NCBI RefSeq assembly: GCF_000712135.1
Contig: NZ_JOOE01000003.1
Span: forward strand, 558,001-622,000
Length of the DNA: 64,000 bases
Source of the DNA: Sphingomonas sp. UNC305MFCol5.2
GTDB taxonomy: Bacteria > Pseudomonadota > Alphaproteobacteria > Sphingomonadales > Sphingomonadaceae
Direction: 5' to 3'
Every line of letters begins with the position of its first letter. Positions within the stretch are counted from its first letter, which is position 1. Below are positions 17,025-26,183 of this stretch, one piece after another. The translations under genes were made by a program, and so were the position numbers. The notes below the pieces were generated by a model. The model was given only the letters and a program-made list of their open reading frames with translations, searched no databases and had not been told where the DNA came from.

Positions 17025-17111
17025 TGGTGCCCAGAAGAGGACTCGAACCTCCACGGCCTTGCGACCGCCAGCACCTGAAGCTGGTGCGTCTACCAATTCC
17101 GCCATCTGGGC
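17025..17111 (-). tRNA. tRNA-Leu (CAG anticodon)
   Basis: An 87-nt class II tRNA read on the minus strand, starting GCCCAGATGGCGGAATTGG and ending GGGCACCA with CCA encoded. The acceptor stem GCCCAGA pairs with TCTGGGC. The anticodon stem CCAGC/GCTGG encloses TTCAGGT, anticodon CAG. A variable arm and the GGTTCGAGTCC T-arm are present. It is the probable insertion site of the element whose integrase remnant lies just downstream. Confidence 0.96.
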
Positions 17112-17251
17112 ACGGGGTAGGCGGCGCGCTCTAGGGGAGGGTCGAGGGGCTGTCAACCGCGGCGCATGGCGAATTCAACGGTTTGCGCGGGTTGCCGTTT
17201 TCGTGGTCACGCGGCATGGGGGCAGCTCGCTACGAGGCTCGAGAGGCAGGC

Positions 17252-18190
17252 ATGAAGGACAGGCTGGTAACGCTGATCGGCGGCGGCGGATTTCTGGGCC
17301 GCTACGTTGCGCAGGAACTTTACCGCGCCGGCGTACGGGTCCGGATCGCGCAGAAGCGGCCGCGCGATGCATGGTTTCTCAAACCGCTGGGCGGGCTGGG
17401 CCAGACCCAGTTCGCCACGGTCGACGTCACGGCACCCGATTCGATTGCCCGCGCGATCGAAGGATCCGATTTCGTCGTCAATCTGGCGGGCACGTTCGGC
17501 GCCAGGATGCGCGCGGTGCATGTCGACGGCGCACGCGACGTCGCCGCGGCCGCGCAACGCGGCGGCGTCGAGGCACTGGTTCATATTTCTGCGCTGGGCG
17601 CCGCCATGGATTCGCCCTCGGCTTACGGCCGTACCAAGGCCGAAGGCGAGCGCTCGGTGCTCGATGCGTTTCCTGCCGCGACGATTCTGCGGCCCTCGAT
17701 CCTGTTCGGGCGCGAGGATGCGTTCGTGAACCGCTTCGCCGGACTGATTGCAAACGCGCCGATCGTTCCGGTCTTGCGGCCCACCGTGAAGTTCCAGCCC
17801 GCTTATGTCGCCGATGTCGCGCAAGCGGTGGTGAAGGCCCTGGCCCATCCCGCTGCACATGGCGGCCATGTCTATGAGCTGGGCGGACCCGATATAGTGA
17901 CCATGGCCGAGCTCCATCGCTGGATTGCAGGTGCGATCGGACGCGAAGCGCATTTCGTCGAATTGCCCGATGCATTGGGCGGCCTCGTCGCCTCGGTCGG
18001 CGTGTTGCCGGGTGCGCCGATCACTCGGGACCAATGGCGCATGCTTCAGCGCGACAACGTCGTGACCACGGGCGCGGAAGGCTTCGAGAAATTCGGCCTG
18101 ACCCCGACGCCTCTGGCCTCGGTCGCGCCGGGGTGGCTGGTCCGTTTCCGCCGCCATGGCCGATTCGGCCAGCTGGGCGAAGCCGCCTGA
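17252..18190 (+). CDS. NDUFA9-like NAD(P)-binding epimerase-family protein
   Basis: 312 residues of the atypical short-chain dehydrogenase/NmrA group. The Rossmann motif is LIGGGGFLGRYVAQELYRAG, followed by VDVTAPDSIARAIEGSDFVV and VNLAGTFG, and a YxxxK-like AYGRTKAEGE. Alphaproteobacterial homologues are called complex I NDUFA9 subunit family proteins because of similarity to that accessory subunit. The start MKDRLVTLIGG was preferred to one 69 bases upstream because the Rossmann strand begins here and GAGAGGCAGG precedes it. It is 64 bp upstream of uppP and may share its transcript. Confidence 0.88.
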   Translation: MKDRLVTLIGGGGFLGRYVAQELYRAGVRVRIAQKRPRDAWFLKPLGGLGQTQFATVDVTAPDSIARAIEGSDFVVNLAGTFGARMRAVHVDGARDVAAAAQRGGVEALVHISALGAAMDSPSAYGRTKAEGERSVLDAFPAATILRPSILFGREDAFVNRFAGLIANAPIVPVLRPTVKFQPAYVADVAQAVVKALAHPAAHGGHVYELGGPDIVTMAELHRWIAGAIGREAHFVELPDALGGLVASVGVLPGAPITRDQWRMLQRDNVVTTGAEGFEKFGLTPTPLASVAPGWLVRFRRHGRFGQLGEAA

Positions 18191-18254
18191 AATCTTGTCC
18201 GATAAAGCCGCCGGCGTGGTGCCGGCCGGCGCGTGATCGAGAGGCCCCTCTCCT

Positions 18255-19055
18255 ATGACCGAACTTCTCGTCGCGATCCTGCTCGGCATCGTCGAAGGCG
18301 TCACTGAATTCCTGCCCGTCTCCTCGACCGGCCATCTGATTCTCGCGAGCGAGCTGATGGGCTATGACGCGGCGCAATGGGCGGTGTTCAACATCGCCAT
18401 CCAGCCCGGCGCGATCCTCGCGATCGTCGTGCTCTATTGGCGGACGTTCCTCGCGGTGACCAAGGGATTGCTGCGCTGGGAGGCCGCTTCGGTGGCGTTC
18501 GTCCGCAACCTGCTCATCGCGTTCTTCCCTGCGGTGGTGCTAGGGCTCGCATTCGGCGACCAGATCGAGGCGCTGCTCGAAAATGCCGTGGTCGTCGCCT
18601 GGGCACTGATCGCCGGGGGTATCGCGATCCTTGTGATCGAACGCCTCGTGCATACCGAGAATGTGCTTGGCATCGCGGGAGTATCGACCATGCAGTCGAT
18701 CAAGATCGGCCTCGTGCAATGCCTCGCCATGATCCCCGGCGTCAGCCGTTCGGGCGCGACGATCATGGGGGCGATGGCGCTCGGCATCGATCGTCGGACC
18801 GCCGCCGATTTCAGCTTCTTCCTCGCGCTCCCGACGCTCACCGGTGCCACGGTGTTGCAGCTCTACAAGCACCGCGACGCCATCACGGCGGACAGTCTCG
18901 GGCTGATCGCGGTCGGCTTCGTCGTCTCCTTCGTCGTGGCACTGGCAGTCGTGAAAGCGTTCCTCGCGATCGTCACGAAGCACGGATTCGCGCCCTTTGC
19001 CTGGTATCGCATCGTTGCCGGAGCAGCGGCGCTGGTCTGGCTCGGGATGCGATAG
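18255..19055 (+). CDS. uppP: Undecaprenyl-diphosphatase UppP (BacA)
   Basis: 266-residue polytopic inner-membrane enzyme. It has both active-site signatures: EGVTEFLPVSSTGHLIL near residue 14 and PGVSRSGATI near residue 160, plus an IQPGAILAIVVLYW segment. It dephosphorylates undecaprenyl diphosphate to recycle the lipid carrier for peptidoglycan and other wall polymers; loss or gain affects bacitracin sensitivity. Length is normal. A weak stem (GGGCC/GGCCC) lies at the stop codon and a better terminator further on at 19129. Confidence 0.97.
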   Translation: MTELLVAILLGIVEGVTEFLPVSSTGHLILASELMGYDAAQWAVFNIAIQPGAILAIVVLYWRTFLAVTKGLLRWEAASVAFVRNLLIAFFPAVVLGLAFGDQIEALLENAVVVAWALIAGGIAILVIERLVHTENVLGIAGVSTMQSIKIGLVQCLAMIPGVSRSGATIMGAMALGIDRRTAADFSFFLALPTLTGATVLQLYKHRDAITADSLGLIAVGFVVSFVVALAVVKAFLAIVTKHGFAPFAWYRIVAGAAALVWLGMR

Positions 19056-19128
19056 GGCCGATACGGCCCATTATTTCTGCGTAATAATGTTGCGAATTGA
19101 GCTTTCGTGTCGATGAATCGATAAATAT

Positions 19129-19151
19129 GGCAGTAATACTGCCTTTTGTTT
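19129..19151 (+). terminator. Terminator between uppP and gltD
   Basis: GGCAGTAATACTGCC, a short perfect dyad, is followed by TTTTGTTTTG. It stands 36 bases before the gltD start, so it may end uppP transcription or act as a leader element or operator of the glt operon. Confidence 0.6.
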
Positions 19152-19178
19152 TGTGGCGCCTTGCGATAGGGGCGCGGC

Positions 19179-20612
19179 ATGGCAGACGATGCGATGCTCA
19201 AATTCGTGGCGCGGGGGCAGGAATATCCGGCCAAGCGCGAGGCTGAACTCCGCGCGGAAGATTTCCGCGAGATCGCGGACCGCTACGCCGTGCCCGAGGC
19301 CGAGGCGCAGGCCGGGCGCTGCTCGCAATGTGGCGTCCCCTATTGCTCGGTGCATTGCCCGTTGCACAATCACATTCCCGATTGGCTGCGGCTGACCGCG
19401 GAAGGGCGGCTGCGCGAGGCATATGCGCTCTCCAATTCGACCTCGACCATGCCCGAGATCTGCGGCCGTATCTGCCCGCAGGACCGGCTGTGCGAAGGCA
19501 ATTGCGTCATCGAATTCTCGGGCCACGGCGCAGTGACGATCGGGTCGGTCGAGAAGTTCATCACCGACAAGGCATGGGACGAAGGCTGGGTCGAGCCCGT
19601 CCGCGTCGGCCCGGCGCGCGGCCAATCCGTTGGTGTCATCGGCGCGGGACCGGCGGGACTCAGTGCCGCCGAATATCTGCGTGAGATGGGCTATGACGTG
19701 CACGTCTATGACCGGCACGATCGCGCCGGGGGGCTGCTGACCTATGGCATCCCGGGCTTCAAGCTCGAGAAGCATATCGTCATGCGGCGAGTCGCCCGAC
19801 TCGAAGAGGCGGGAATCGTCTTTCACACCAGTTTCGAGATCGGCCGCGACGCGACGCTGGAGGAACTGCGCGCGAAACACGACACGATCCTGATCGCCAC
19901 CGGCGTCTACAAGGCGCGCGGGATCAAGGCGCCGGGCGTCGGCGCCGCGGGCGTGGTCGAAGCACTCGATTATCTGACCGCGTCGAATCGCAAGGGCTTC
20001 GGCGATGCCGTTCCGGCGTTCGACGACGGCAGCCTCGATGCCGACGGCAAGCATGTCGTCGTGATCGGCGGCGGCGATACCGCGATGGACTGCGTCCGCA
20101 CGGCGATCCGCCAGGGCGCGGCATCGGTGAAGTGTCTCTATCGCCGCGACCGCGCCAACATGCCCGGCTCTCAGCGCGAAGTCGCCAATGCCGAAGAAGA
20201 AGGCGTCGAGTTCGTCTGGCTTTCCGGGCCCGAGGCGTTCGACGGCACCGACAAGGTGACCGGCGTGCGCGCGTCGAAGATGCGGCTCGGCGCACCCGAC
20301 GCCTCAGGCCGGCGCGCGCCCGAAGTCGATCCCGGTGGCGCGTTCCAGCTCAAGGCCGACCTCGTGATCAAGGCACTCGGCTTCGAGGCCGAGGATTTGC
20401 CCCGACTGTTCGGTTCGGAAGGGCTGGGCGTAACGCGCTGGGGCACGCTGCGCACCGATGGCAAGACCATGATGACCAGCCTCGACGGCGTGTTCGCCGC
20501 GGGCGACATCGTGCGCGGCGCGAGCCTCGTCGTTTGGGCGATCCGCGACGGCCGCGACGTAGCTGCGCACATGCATGCGTGGATGCGCGCCAAGGCGAGG
20601 GTCGCCGCATGA
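19179..20612 (+). CDS. gltD: Glutamate synthase small subunit
   Basis: 477 residues. The N-terminal domain has the Cys-rich [4Fe-4S] region (CSQCGVPYCSVHCPLHN and CGRICPQDRLCEGNC). The FAD fold begins with VGVIGAGPAGLSAAEYL, and the NADPH fold with VVVIGGGDTAMDC. GltD takes electrons from NADPH and passes them to GltB, which makes two glutamates from glutamine and 2-oxoglutarate in ammonia assimilation. Its stop overlaps the start of the next gene (ATGA), and gltB follows after that one, so the three are probably one operon. Confidence 0.97.
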   Translation: MADDAMLKFVARGQEYPAKREAELRAEDFREIADRYAVPEAEAQAGRCSQCGVPYCSVHCPLHNHIPDWLRLTAEGRLREAYALSNSTSTMPEICGRICPQDRLCEGNCVIEFSGHGAVTIGSVEKFITDKAWDEGWVEPVRVGPARGQSVGVIGAGPAGLSAAEYLREMGYDVHVYDRHDRAGGLLTYGIPGFKLEKHIVMRRVARLEEAGIVFHTSFEIGRDATLEELRAKHDTILIATGVYKARGIKAPGVGAAGVVEALDYLTASNRKGFGDAVPAFDDGSLDADGKHVVVIGGGDTAMDCVRTAIRQGAASVKCLYRRDRANMPGSQREVANAEEEGVEFVWLSGPEAFDGTDKVTGVRASKMRLGAPDASGRRAPEVDPGGAFQLKADLVIKALGFEAEDLPRLFGSEGLGVTRWGTLRTDGKTMMTSLDGVFAAGDIVRGASLVVWAIRDGRDVAAHMHAWMRAKARVAA

Positions 20613-21250
20613 TGCGGATCGAGGGATTGGCAGTCGCTCTGGCGCTGGCGGCACCTGGTGTTGCGGCGGCGCAGACCGTCCCACCGGCCGCTGCCCAGAC
20701 GGCGCCGACTGATCCTGCCCGGCTCGCAATGGCCGGAAAAGTCGTCGCGAAGCTGGTACCGCAAGGCGTGTATCTGCGCATGATGCGCGATGCCTTTCCG
20801 CAGATGATGGAGGCGATGATCGGTCAGATGAGCGGGCTGACCCCCGCCGATCTCGGCCAGAAGGACAATAGCGGCAAGACGATCGACCAGATCGCGGCCG
20901 AGCGCGACCCAGCCTTTCGCGAGCGCATGACGATCATGACCCGCGTGATCGGCGACGAAATGGGCAAGGTGATGGACAAGCTCGAACCGCGCGTCCGTGT
21001 TGCGCTGGGCAAATCCTTCGCACGCCGCTTCACGCTTCAGCAACTCGGCGAGATGGACACGTTCTTCGCGACGCCGACGGGCTCCGCTTTCGCGCAAGAC
21101 TATTTGCTGACCTTCATGGATCCCGAGATGATGCAGGAAATGTCGGCAGCCGCGCCCGAGATGATGCGCGTGATGCCCGCCATCATGAAACGCGTCGAGG
21201 AAGAGACCGCGCATTTGCCGCCGCCGCCCAAGCCCGAGACCAAGCAATGA
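20609..21250 (+). CDS. DUF2059-like exported protein between gltD and gltB
   Basis: 213 residues with a signal peptide (MMRIEGLAVALALAAPGVAA, cut near AAAQT), a helical body and a Pro-rich tail. The body (VAKLVPQGVYLRMMRDAFPQ, and later FTLQQLGEMDTFFATPTG) matches the DUF2059 pattern of periplasmic helical proteins of unknown function. Its ATG overlaps the gltD stop, and its TGA overlaps the gltB ATG, so translation of all three is coupled. Why an exported protein is made with glutamate synthase is unclear. Confidence 0.8.
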   Translation: MMRIEGLAVALALAAPGVAAAQTVPPAAAQTAPTDPARLAMAGKVVAKLVPQGVYLRMMRDAFPQMMEAMIGQMSGLTPADLGQKDNSGKTIDQIAAERDPAFRERMTIMTRVIGDEMGKVMDKLEPRVRVALGKSFARRFTLQQLGEMDTFFATPTGSAFAQDYLLTFMDPEMMQEMSAAAPEMMRVMPAIMKRVEEETAHLPPPPKPETKQ

Positions 21251-24200
21251 CCAACGAAGCCGAACGCACCCGCCTCGCCCGCGAGGGCATGTACCGTCCC
21301 GAGTTCGAAGGCGATGCCTGCGGCGTGGGCATGGTCGCCGCGACCGACGGTCAGCCGTCGCGCCGCGTCGTCCAGTCGGCGATCGATGCGCTCAAGGCCG
21401 TGTGGCACCGCGGCGCAGTCGATGCCGACGGCAAGACCGGTGATGGTGCCGGCCTGCATGTCGACCTGCCCGTGCGCTTCTTCGACGATGCGATCGCCGC
21501 GGGCGGCCACCGCGTGATGCCGAACCGGCTCGCGGTCGGCATGATCTTCCTGCCGCGCACCGATCTGGGCGCGCAGGAGAGCTGCCGAACGATCGTCGAA
21601 TCGGAGATCATCGAGGCGGGCTACACCATTTATGGCTGGCGCCAGGTGCCCGTCGACGTGTCGGTCATCGGCATGAAGGCGCAGGCGACGCGACCGGAGA
21701 TCGAGCAGATCATGATCGCGGGACCGATGCCCGATGCGATCGACGCCGCCGAATTCGAGAAGAACCTCTATCTGGTCCGCCGGCGGATCGAGAAGCGCGT
21801 CATCGCCGCACAGATCAGCGGATTCTACATCTGCTCGCTGTCGACGCGATCGATCATCTACAAGGGGCTGTTCCTCGCGGAGAGCCTCGGCGAATTCTAT
21901 CCGGATTTGAAGGACGAGCGCTTCACCAGCCGCGTGGCGATCTTCCACCAGCGTTATTCGACCAACACCTTCCCGCAATGGTGGCTGGCGCAGCCCTTCC
22001 GCTGCCTCGCGCACAATGGCGAGATCAACACGATCCGCGGCAACAAGAACTGGATGCTCAGCCATGAGATCAAGATGGCGAGCATCGCGTTCGGCGAGCA
22101 GAGCGAGGACATCAAGCCGGTGATCCCGGCCGGCGCGTCGGACACCGCCGCGCTGGACGCGGTGTTCGAGGCGATCTGCCGCTCGGGCCGCGACGCCCCC
22201 ACGGCCAAGTTGATGCTGGTGCCCGAGGCGTGGGACGAGAACACGCCGGAGAGCCATCTGGCGATGTACAAATATCTGGCGAGCGTGATGGAGCCGTGGG
22301 ACGGCCCCGCCGCGCTGGCGATGACCGACGGCCGCTGGGCGGTGGCGGGGGTGGACCGCAATGCGCTGCGTCCCTTGCGCTACACCCAGACGTCCGATGG
22401 GCTTCTCATCGTCGGCTCCGAGACGGGCATGGTCCAGATCTCTGAATCCTCCGTCATCGCCAAGGGACGGATGGGCCCGGGGCAGATGATCGCAGTCGAT
22501 CTGGACAAGGGCGTGTTGTTCGACGACGCCGCGATCAAGGATCGCATCGCGGGCGAAGCGAACTATGCCGCGATGATCGGCGAGTTCATCACCATCGACG
22601 ACTTGCCCGCGCCCGCCGACGAACCCGGCCATTATGATCGCGCCGAACTGACGCGCCGCCAGGTCGCGGCGGGACAGACGCTCGAAGACATGGAGCTGAT
22701 CCTCGCGCCGATGGTCGAGACCGCCAAGGAAGCGATCGGCTCGATGGGCGACGATACGCCGCTCGCGGTGATCTCGGACAAGCCGCGGCTGATCAGCCAG
22801 TTCTTCCGCCAGAATTTCAGCCAGGTCACCAACCCGCCGATCGATTCGCTGCGCGAGCGCCAGGTGATGACGCTGCGGACGCGCTTCGGGAATCTGGCGA
22901 ACATCCTCGATCCCGAGGGTGCGCCCGGACGCGTGCTGGTTCTTGAGAGTCCGGTGCTGACCAATGCCGACTGGTACCGCCTCCGCGCGCATTTCGGAGC
23001 GCAGGCGGCCGAGATCGACTGCACTTTCGAAGCGAAGGGCGGGCCCGACGCGCTTCGCGCCGCGATCACGCGCATCCGCTACGAAGCGGAACAGGCGGTT
23101 CGCGCCGGCTGCACCGAATTGTTCCTCACCGATGAGCATCTCGGCGCCGACAAGGTCGCGATCGCCGGCGTGCTCGCGGCCGCCGCAGTCCACACCCATC
23201 TCGTCCGGCGCGGACTACGCTCTTACGCCTCGGTCAACGTGCGCTCCGCCGAATGCCTCGACACGCATTATTATGCAGTGCTGATCGGCGTCGGCGCCAC
23301 GACGGTGAACGCCTATCTCGCCGAGGCCTCGATCGCCGACCGGCAGGCACGTGGGCTGTTCGGAGATCTGAGCCTCGCCGAATGCCTCGAGCGCCACCGC
23401 AAGGCCATCGACGAAGGGTTGCTCAAGATCCTGTCGAAAATGGGCATCGCGGTGATCTCGTCGTACCGCGGCGGCTATAATTTCGAAGCGGTCGGCCTCA
23501 GCCGCGCGCTGGTCAACGATCTGTTCCCAGGCATGCCGGCCAAGATCTCGGGCGAAGGCTATGCCTCGCTCCATCTGAACGCGATGATGCGCCATGAGGC
23601 GGCATTCGATCGCGCGATCGCCGCGTTGCCGATCGGCGGCTTCTATCGCCAGCGCCACGGCGGCGAAACGCATGCCTATTCGGCGCAGCTGATGCATCTG
23701 TTGCAGACCGCGGTTTCGACCGACAGCTATTCGTCCTACCTGCAATTCGCGCGCGGCGTGCGCGACATGCCGCCGGTCTATCTGCGCGACTTGCTCGAAT
23801 TCAACTTCCCGAACGAAGGCATCGCGATCGAGCAGGTCGAGGCGATCACCGAGATCCGCAAGCGCTTCGTGACGCCGGGCATGTCGCTCGGCGCGCTCTC
23901 TCCCGAAGCGCACGAGACGCTCGCCATCGCGATGAATCGCATCGGCGCCAAGGCGGTGTCGGGCGAGGGCGGCGAGGACAAGCTGCGCTACAAGCCCTAC
24001 GAAAATGGCGACAATGCCAACTCCGTCATCAAGCAGATCGCGAGCGGACGTTTCGGCGTGACCGCCGAATATCTGGGCGCCTGTGACGAGATCGAGATCA
24101 AGGTCGCGCAGGGGGCCAAGCCCGGCGAGGGCGGCCAGTTGCCCGGCTTCAAGGTCACCGAGTTCATCGCGAAGTTGCGCCACGCAACTCCGGGGGTGAC

Positions 24201-25755
24201 CTTGATCAGCCCGCCGCCGCACCACGACATATATTCGATCGAGGACCTCGCCCAGCTCATCTACGACCTCAAGATGATCAACCCGCGCGCGCGGGTGTGC
24301 GTCAAGCTGGTCAGCTCGGCGGGGATCGGCACGGTCGCGGCGGGCGTCGCCAAGGCGCACGCGGACGTGATCCTTGTCGCCGGCCATGTCGGCGGTACCG
24401 GCGCGAGCCCGCAGACTTCGGTCAAATATGCCGGTACGCCATGGGAAATGGGGCTGACCGAGGTCAACCAGACGCTCACCCTCAACGGCCTGCGCGGCCG
24501 GGTGACGCTGCGCACCGATGGCGGGCTCAAGACCGGGCGCGACATCGTCATCGCCGCGATCCTCGGCGCCGAGGAATTCGGCATCGGCACGCTGAGCCTG
24601 GTGGCGATGGGCTGCATCATGGTGCGCCAGTGCCATTCGAACACCTGCCCGGTCGGCGTCTGCACGCAGGACGAGCGCCTGCGCGCGAAATTCGTCGGCA
24701 CGCCGGAAAAGGTCATCAACCTGATGACCTTCATCGCCGAGGAAGTGCGCGAGATCCTTGCGAAGCTCGGCTTCTCCAGCCTCGACGAAATCATCGGCCG
24801 CACCGAATTGCTCCGCCAGGTCAGCCGCGGCGCCGAGCATCTCGACGATCTCGACCTCAATCCGATCCTCGCCAAGGTCGATGCCGACGACGCCAACCGG
24901 CGTTTCAGCCTGTCGACCTTCCGCAACGAGGTCCCCGACAGCCTCGATGCGCAGATGATCCGCGACGCGGCGGCGGTGTTCTCCCGCGGCGAGAAGATGC
25001 AGCTGACCTATTCGGTGCGCAACACGCACCGCGCGGTGGGCACGCGGCTCTCCTCCGAGGTCACGCGGAAATTCGGCATGTCGACGCTCGCCGACAACCA
25101 CGTCCAGGTGCGGCTGCGCGGCTCGGCTGGGCAATCGCTCGGCGCGTTCCTGTGCAAGGGCATCACGCTCGAAGTGTTCGGCGACGCCAACGACTATGTC
25201 GGCAAGGGGCTTTCGGGCGGAACGATCGTCGTCCGCCCGATGGTGAGCTCGCCGCTCGCCAGCCAGGACAACACGATCATCGGCAACACCGTGCTCTACG
25301 GCGCGACCTCGGGACGCCTCTTCGCCGCCGGCCAGGCGGGCGAGCGCTTCGCGGTCCGCAATTCGGGCGCCGAAGTGGTGGTCGAGGGCTGTGGCGCCAA
25401 TGGCTGCGAGTACATGACCGGCGGCACCGCAGTCGTGCTCGGCAAGGTCGGGATGAACTTCGGCGCCGGCATGACGGGCGGCATGGCCTTCGTCTATGAC
25501 GAGGACGGCAGCTTCGCCGCGCGCGCTAATCCCGAGAGCATCGTCTGGCAGCGGCTCGCCTCGGAGCATTGGGAAGCCCGCCTGCGCGGACTCGTCGAGG
25601 CGCACGCCGAGGCGACCGACAGCAAATGGTCGCAGGGCATCCTCGAGGACTGGCATCGCGCGATAGGGCATTTCTGGCAAATCGTGCCGAAGGAAATGCT
25701 CACGCGGCTTTCGCACCCGCTCGACGACGAGGGCGAGGCCGTTGCGGCCGAGTGA
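21247..25755 (+). CDS. gltB: Glutamate synthase large subunit
   Basis: 1502 residues, the normal size. The glutaminase domain begins after a short propeptide with catalytic Cys25 (DACGVGMVAA). The central and FMN-binding synthase domains include GEGGEDKLRYKPYENGD, GAKPGEGGQLPGFKV and GHVGGTGASPQTS. The [3Fe-4S] cluster motif is CIMVRQCHSNTCPVGVC. The C-terminal beta-helix (GXGXG) domain is rich in gly repeats (GANGCEYMTGGTAVVLGKVG). Works with GltD as NADPH-dependent glutamate synthase. Confidence 0.98.
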   Translation: MTNEAERTRLAREGMYRPEFEGDACGVGMVAATDGQPSRRVVQSAIDALKAVWHRGAVDADGKTGDGAGLHVDLPVRFFDDAIAAGGHRVMPNRLAVGMIFLPRTDLGAQESCRTIVESEIIEAGYTIYGWRQVPVDVSVIGMKAQATRPEIEQIMIAGPMPDAIDAAEFEKNLYLVRRRIEKRVIAAQISGFYICSLSTRSIIYKGLFLAESLGEFYPDLKDERFTSRVAIFHQRYSTNTFPQWWLAQPFRCLAHNGEINTIRGNKNWMLSHEIKMASIAFGEQSEDIKPVIPAGASDTAALDAVFEAICRSGRDAPTAKLMLVPEAWDENTPESHLAMYKYLASVMEPWDGPAALAMTDGRWAVAGVDRNALRPLRYTQTSDGLLIVGSETGMVQISESSVIAKGRMGPGQMIAVDLDKGVLFDDAAIKDRIAGEANYAAMIGEFITIDDLPAPADEPGHYDRAELTRRQVAAGQTLEDMELILAPMVETAKEAIGSMGDDTPLAVISDKPRLISQFFRQNFSQVTNPPIDSLRERQVMTLRTRFGNLANILDPEGAPGRVLVLESPVLTNADWYRLRAHFGAQAAEIDCTFEAKGGPDALRAAITRIRYEAEQAVRAGCTELFLTDEHLGADKVAIAGVLAAAAVHTHLVRRGLRSYASVNVRSAECLDTHYYAVLIGVGATTVNAYLAEASIADRQARGLFGDLSLAECLERHRKAIDEGLLKILSKMGIAVISSYRGGYNFEAVGLSRALVNDLFPGMPAKISGEGYASLHLNAMMRHEAAFDRAIAALPIGGFYRQRHGGETHAYSAQLMHLLQTAVSTDSYSSYLQFARGVRDMPPVYLRDLLEFNFPNEGIAIEQVEAITEIRKRFVTPGMSLGALSPEAHETLAIAMNRIGAKAVSGEGGEDKLRYKPYENGDNANSVIKQIASGRFGVTAEYLGACDEIEIKVAQGAKPGEGGQLPGFKVTEFIAKLRHATPGVTLISPPPHHDIYSIEDLAQLIYDLKMINPRARVCVKLVSSAGIGTVAAGVAKAHADVILVAGHVGGTGASPQTSVKYAGTPWEMGLTEVNQTLTLNGLRGRVTLRTDGGLKTGRDIVIAAILGAEEFGIGTLSLVAMGCIMVRQCHSNTCPVGVCTQDERLRAKFVGTPEKVINLMTFIAEEVREILAKLGFSSLDEIIGRTELLRQVSRGAEHLDDLDLNPILAKVDADDANRRFSLSTFRNEVPDSLDAQMIRDAAAVFSRGEKMQLTYSVRNTHRAVGTRLSSEVTRKFGMSTLADNHVQVRLRGSAGQSLGAFLCKGITLEVFGDANDYVGKGLSGGTIVVRPMVSSPLASQDNTIIGNTVLYGATSGRLFAAGQAGERFAVRNSGAEVVVEGCGANGCEYMTGGTAVVLGKVGMNFGAGMTGGMAFVYDEDGSFAARANPESIVWQRLASEHWEARLRGLVEAHAEATDSKWSQGILEDWHRAIGHFWQIVPKEMLTRLSHPLDDEGEAVAAE

Positions 25756-25758
25756 GAC

Positions 25759-26103
25759 ATGAACCGACGCACTGTGCAGGAGCTTGGCGCGGCGTTCGTC
25801 ATCGTCGCTATGCTGCTGGGCTTCACATGGTTCGCGTGGCTCAGGCTTCCCGCGGATCGCTCGGTCATCACGGCAAAAGCGACCGTCGTCTCGCTCGCCC
25901 CCGGGCTCGGGAGCAAGAGTAACTTGCGTCAGCCTTACGCGCTCCTGTCGCTCCAGCTGGACGACGGCATGCCCGTAACGCTTACGCGGCCGCTCTCGTG
26001 CTTGCCCAGAGTCAAGCCGGGCGACCGAATCCAGTTGTCCGGCGTGCACAACCATGGCGGCGCCATCCTATGGAGCATCGTCGGAGAGCCGTGCCCGGAA
26101 TAG
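25759..26103 (+). CDS. Hypothetical membrane-anchored protein
   Basis: 114 residues. One N-terminal helix (FVIVAMLLGFTWFAWL) is followed by a ~75-residue domain that looks like a small beta-barrel (TAKATVVSLAP, YALLSLQLDDGMPVTLT, VKPGDRIQLSGVH). It starts 4 bases after the gltB stop, so it may be the last gene of the glt operon. Family not recognised; probably a periplasm-facing domain by topology. Confidence 0.6.
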   Translation: MNRRTVQELGAAFVIVAMLLGFTWFAWLRLPADRSVITAKATVVSLAPGLGSKSNLRQPYALLSLQLDDGMPVTLTRPLSCLPRVKPGDRIQLSGVHNHGGAILWSIVGEPCPE

Positions 26104-26183
26104 CGGGCGCTCGCTTACGTTCAGGCTAGGCTAAGCCGTTGACGCGGATGTATAAGACGTTCCTGACGACTCGGGAGAATGTC

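Noticed and set aside
21100..26055. Very long open frames antisense to gltB (about 700 and 950 codons)
   Set aside because: They lie wholly opposite a well-supported 1502-residue gene, are full of Asp, Arg, Ala and Gly as expected from GC-rich shadow frames, and show no domain.
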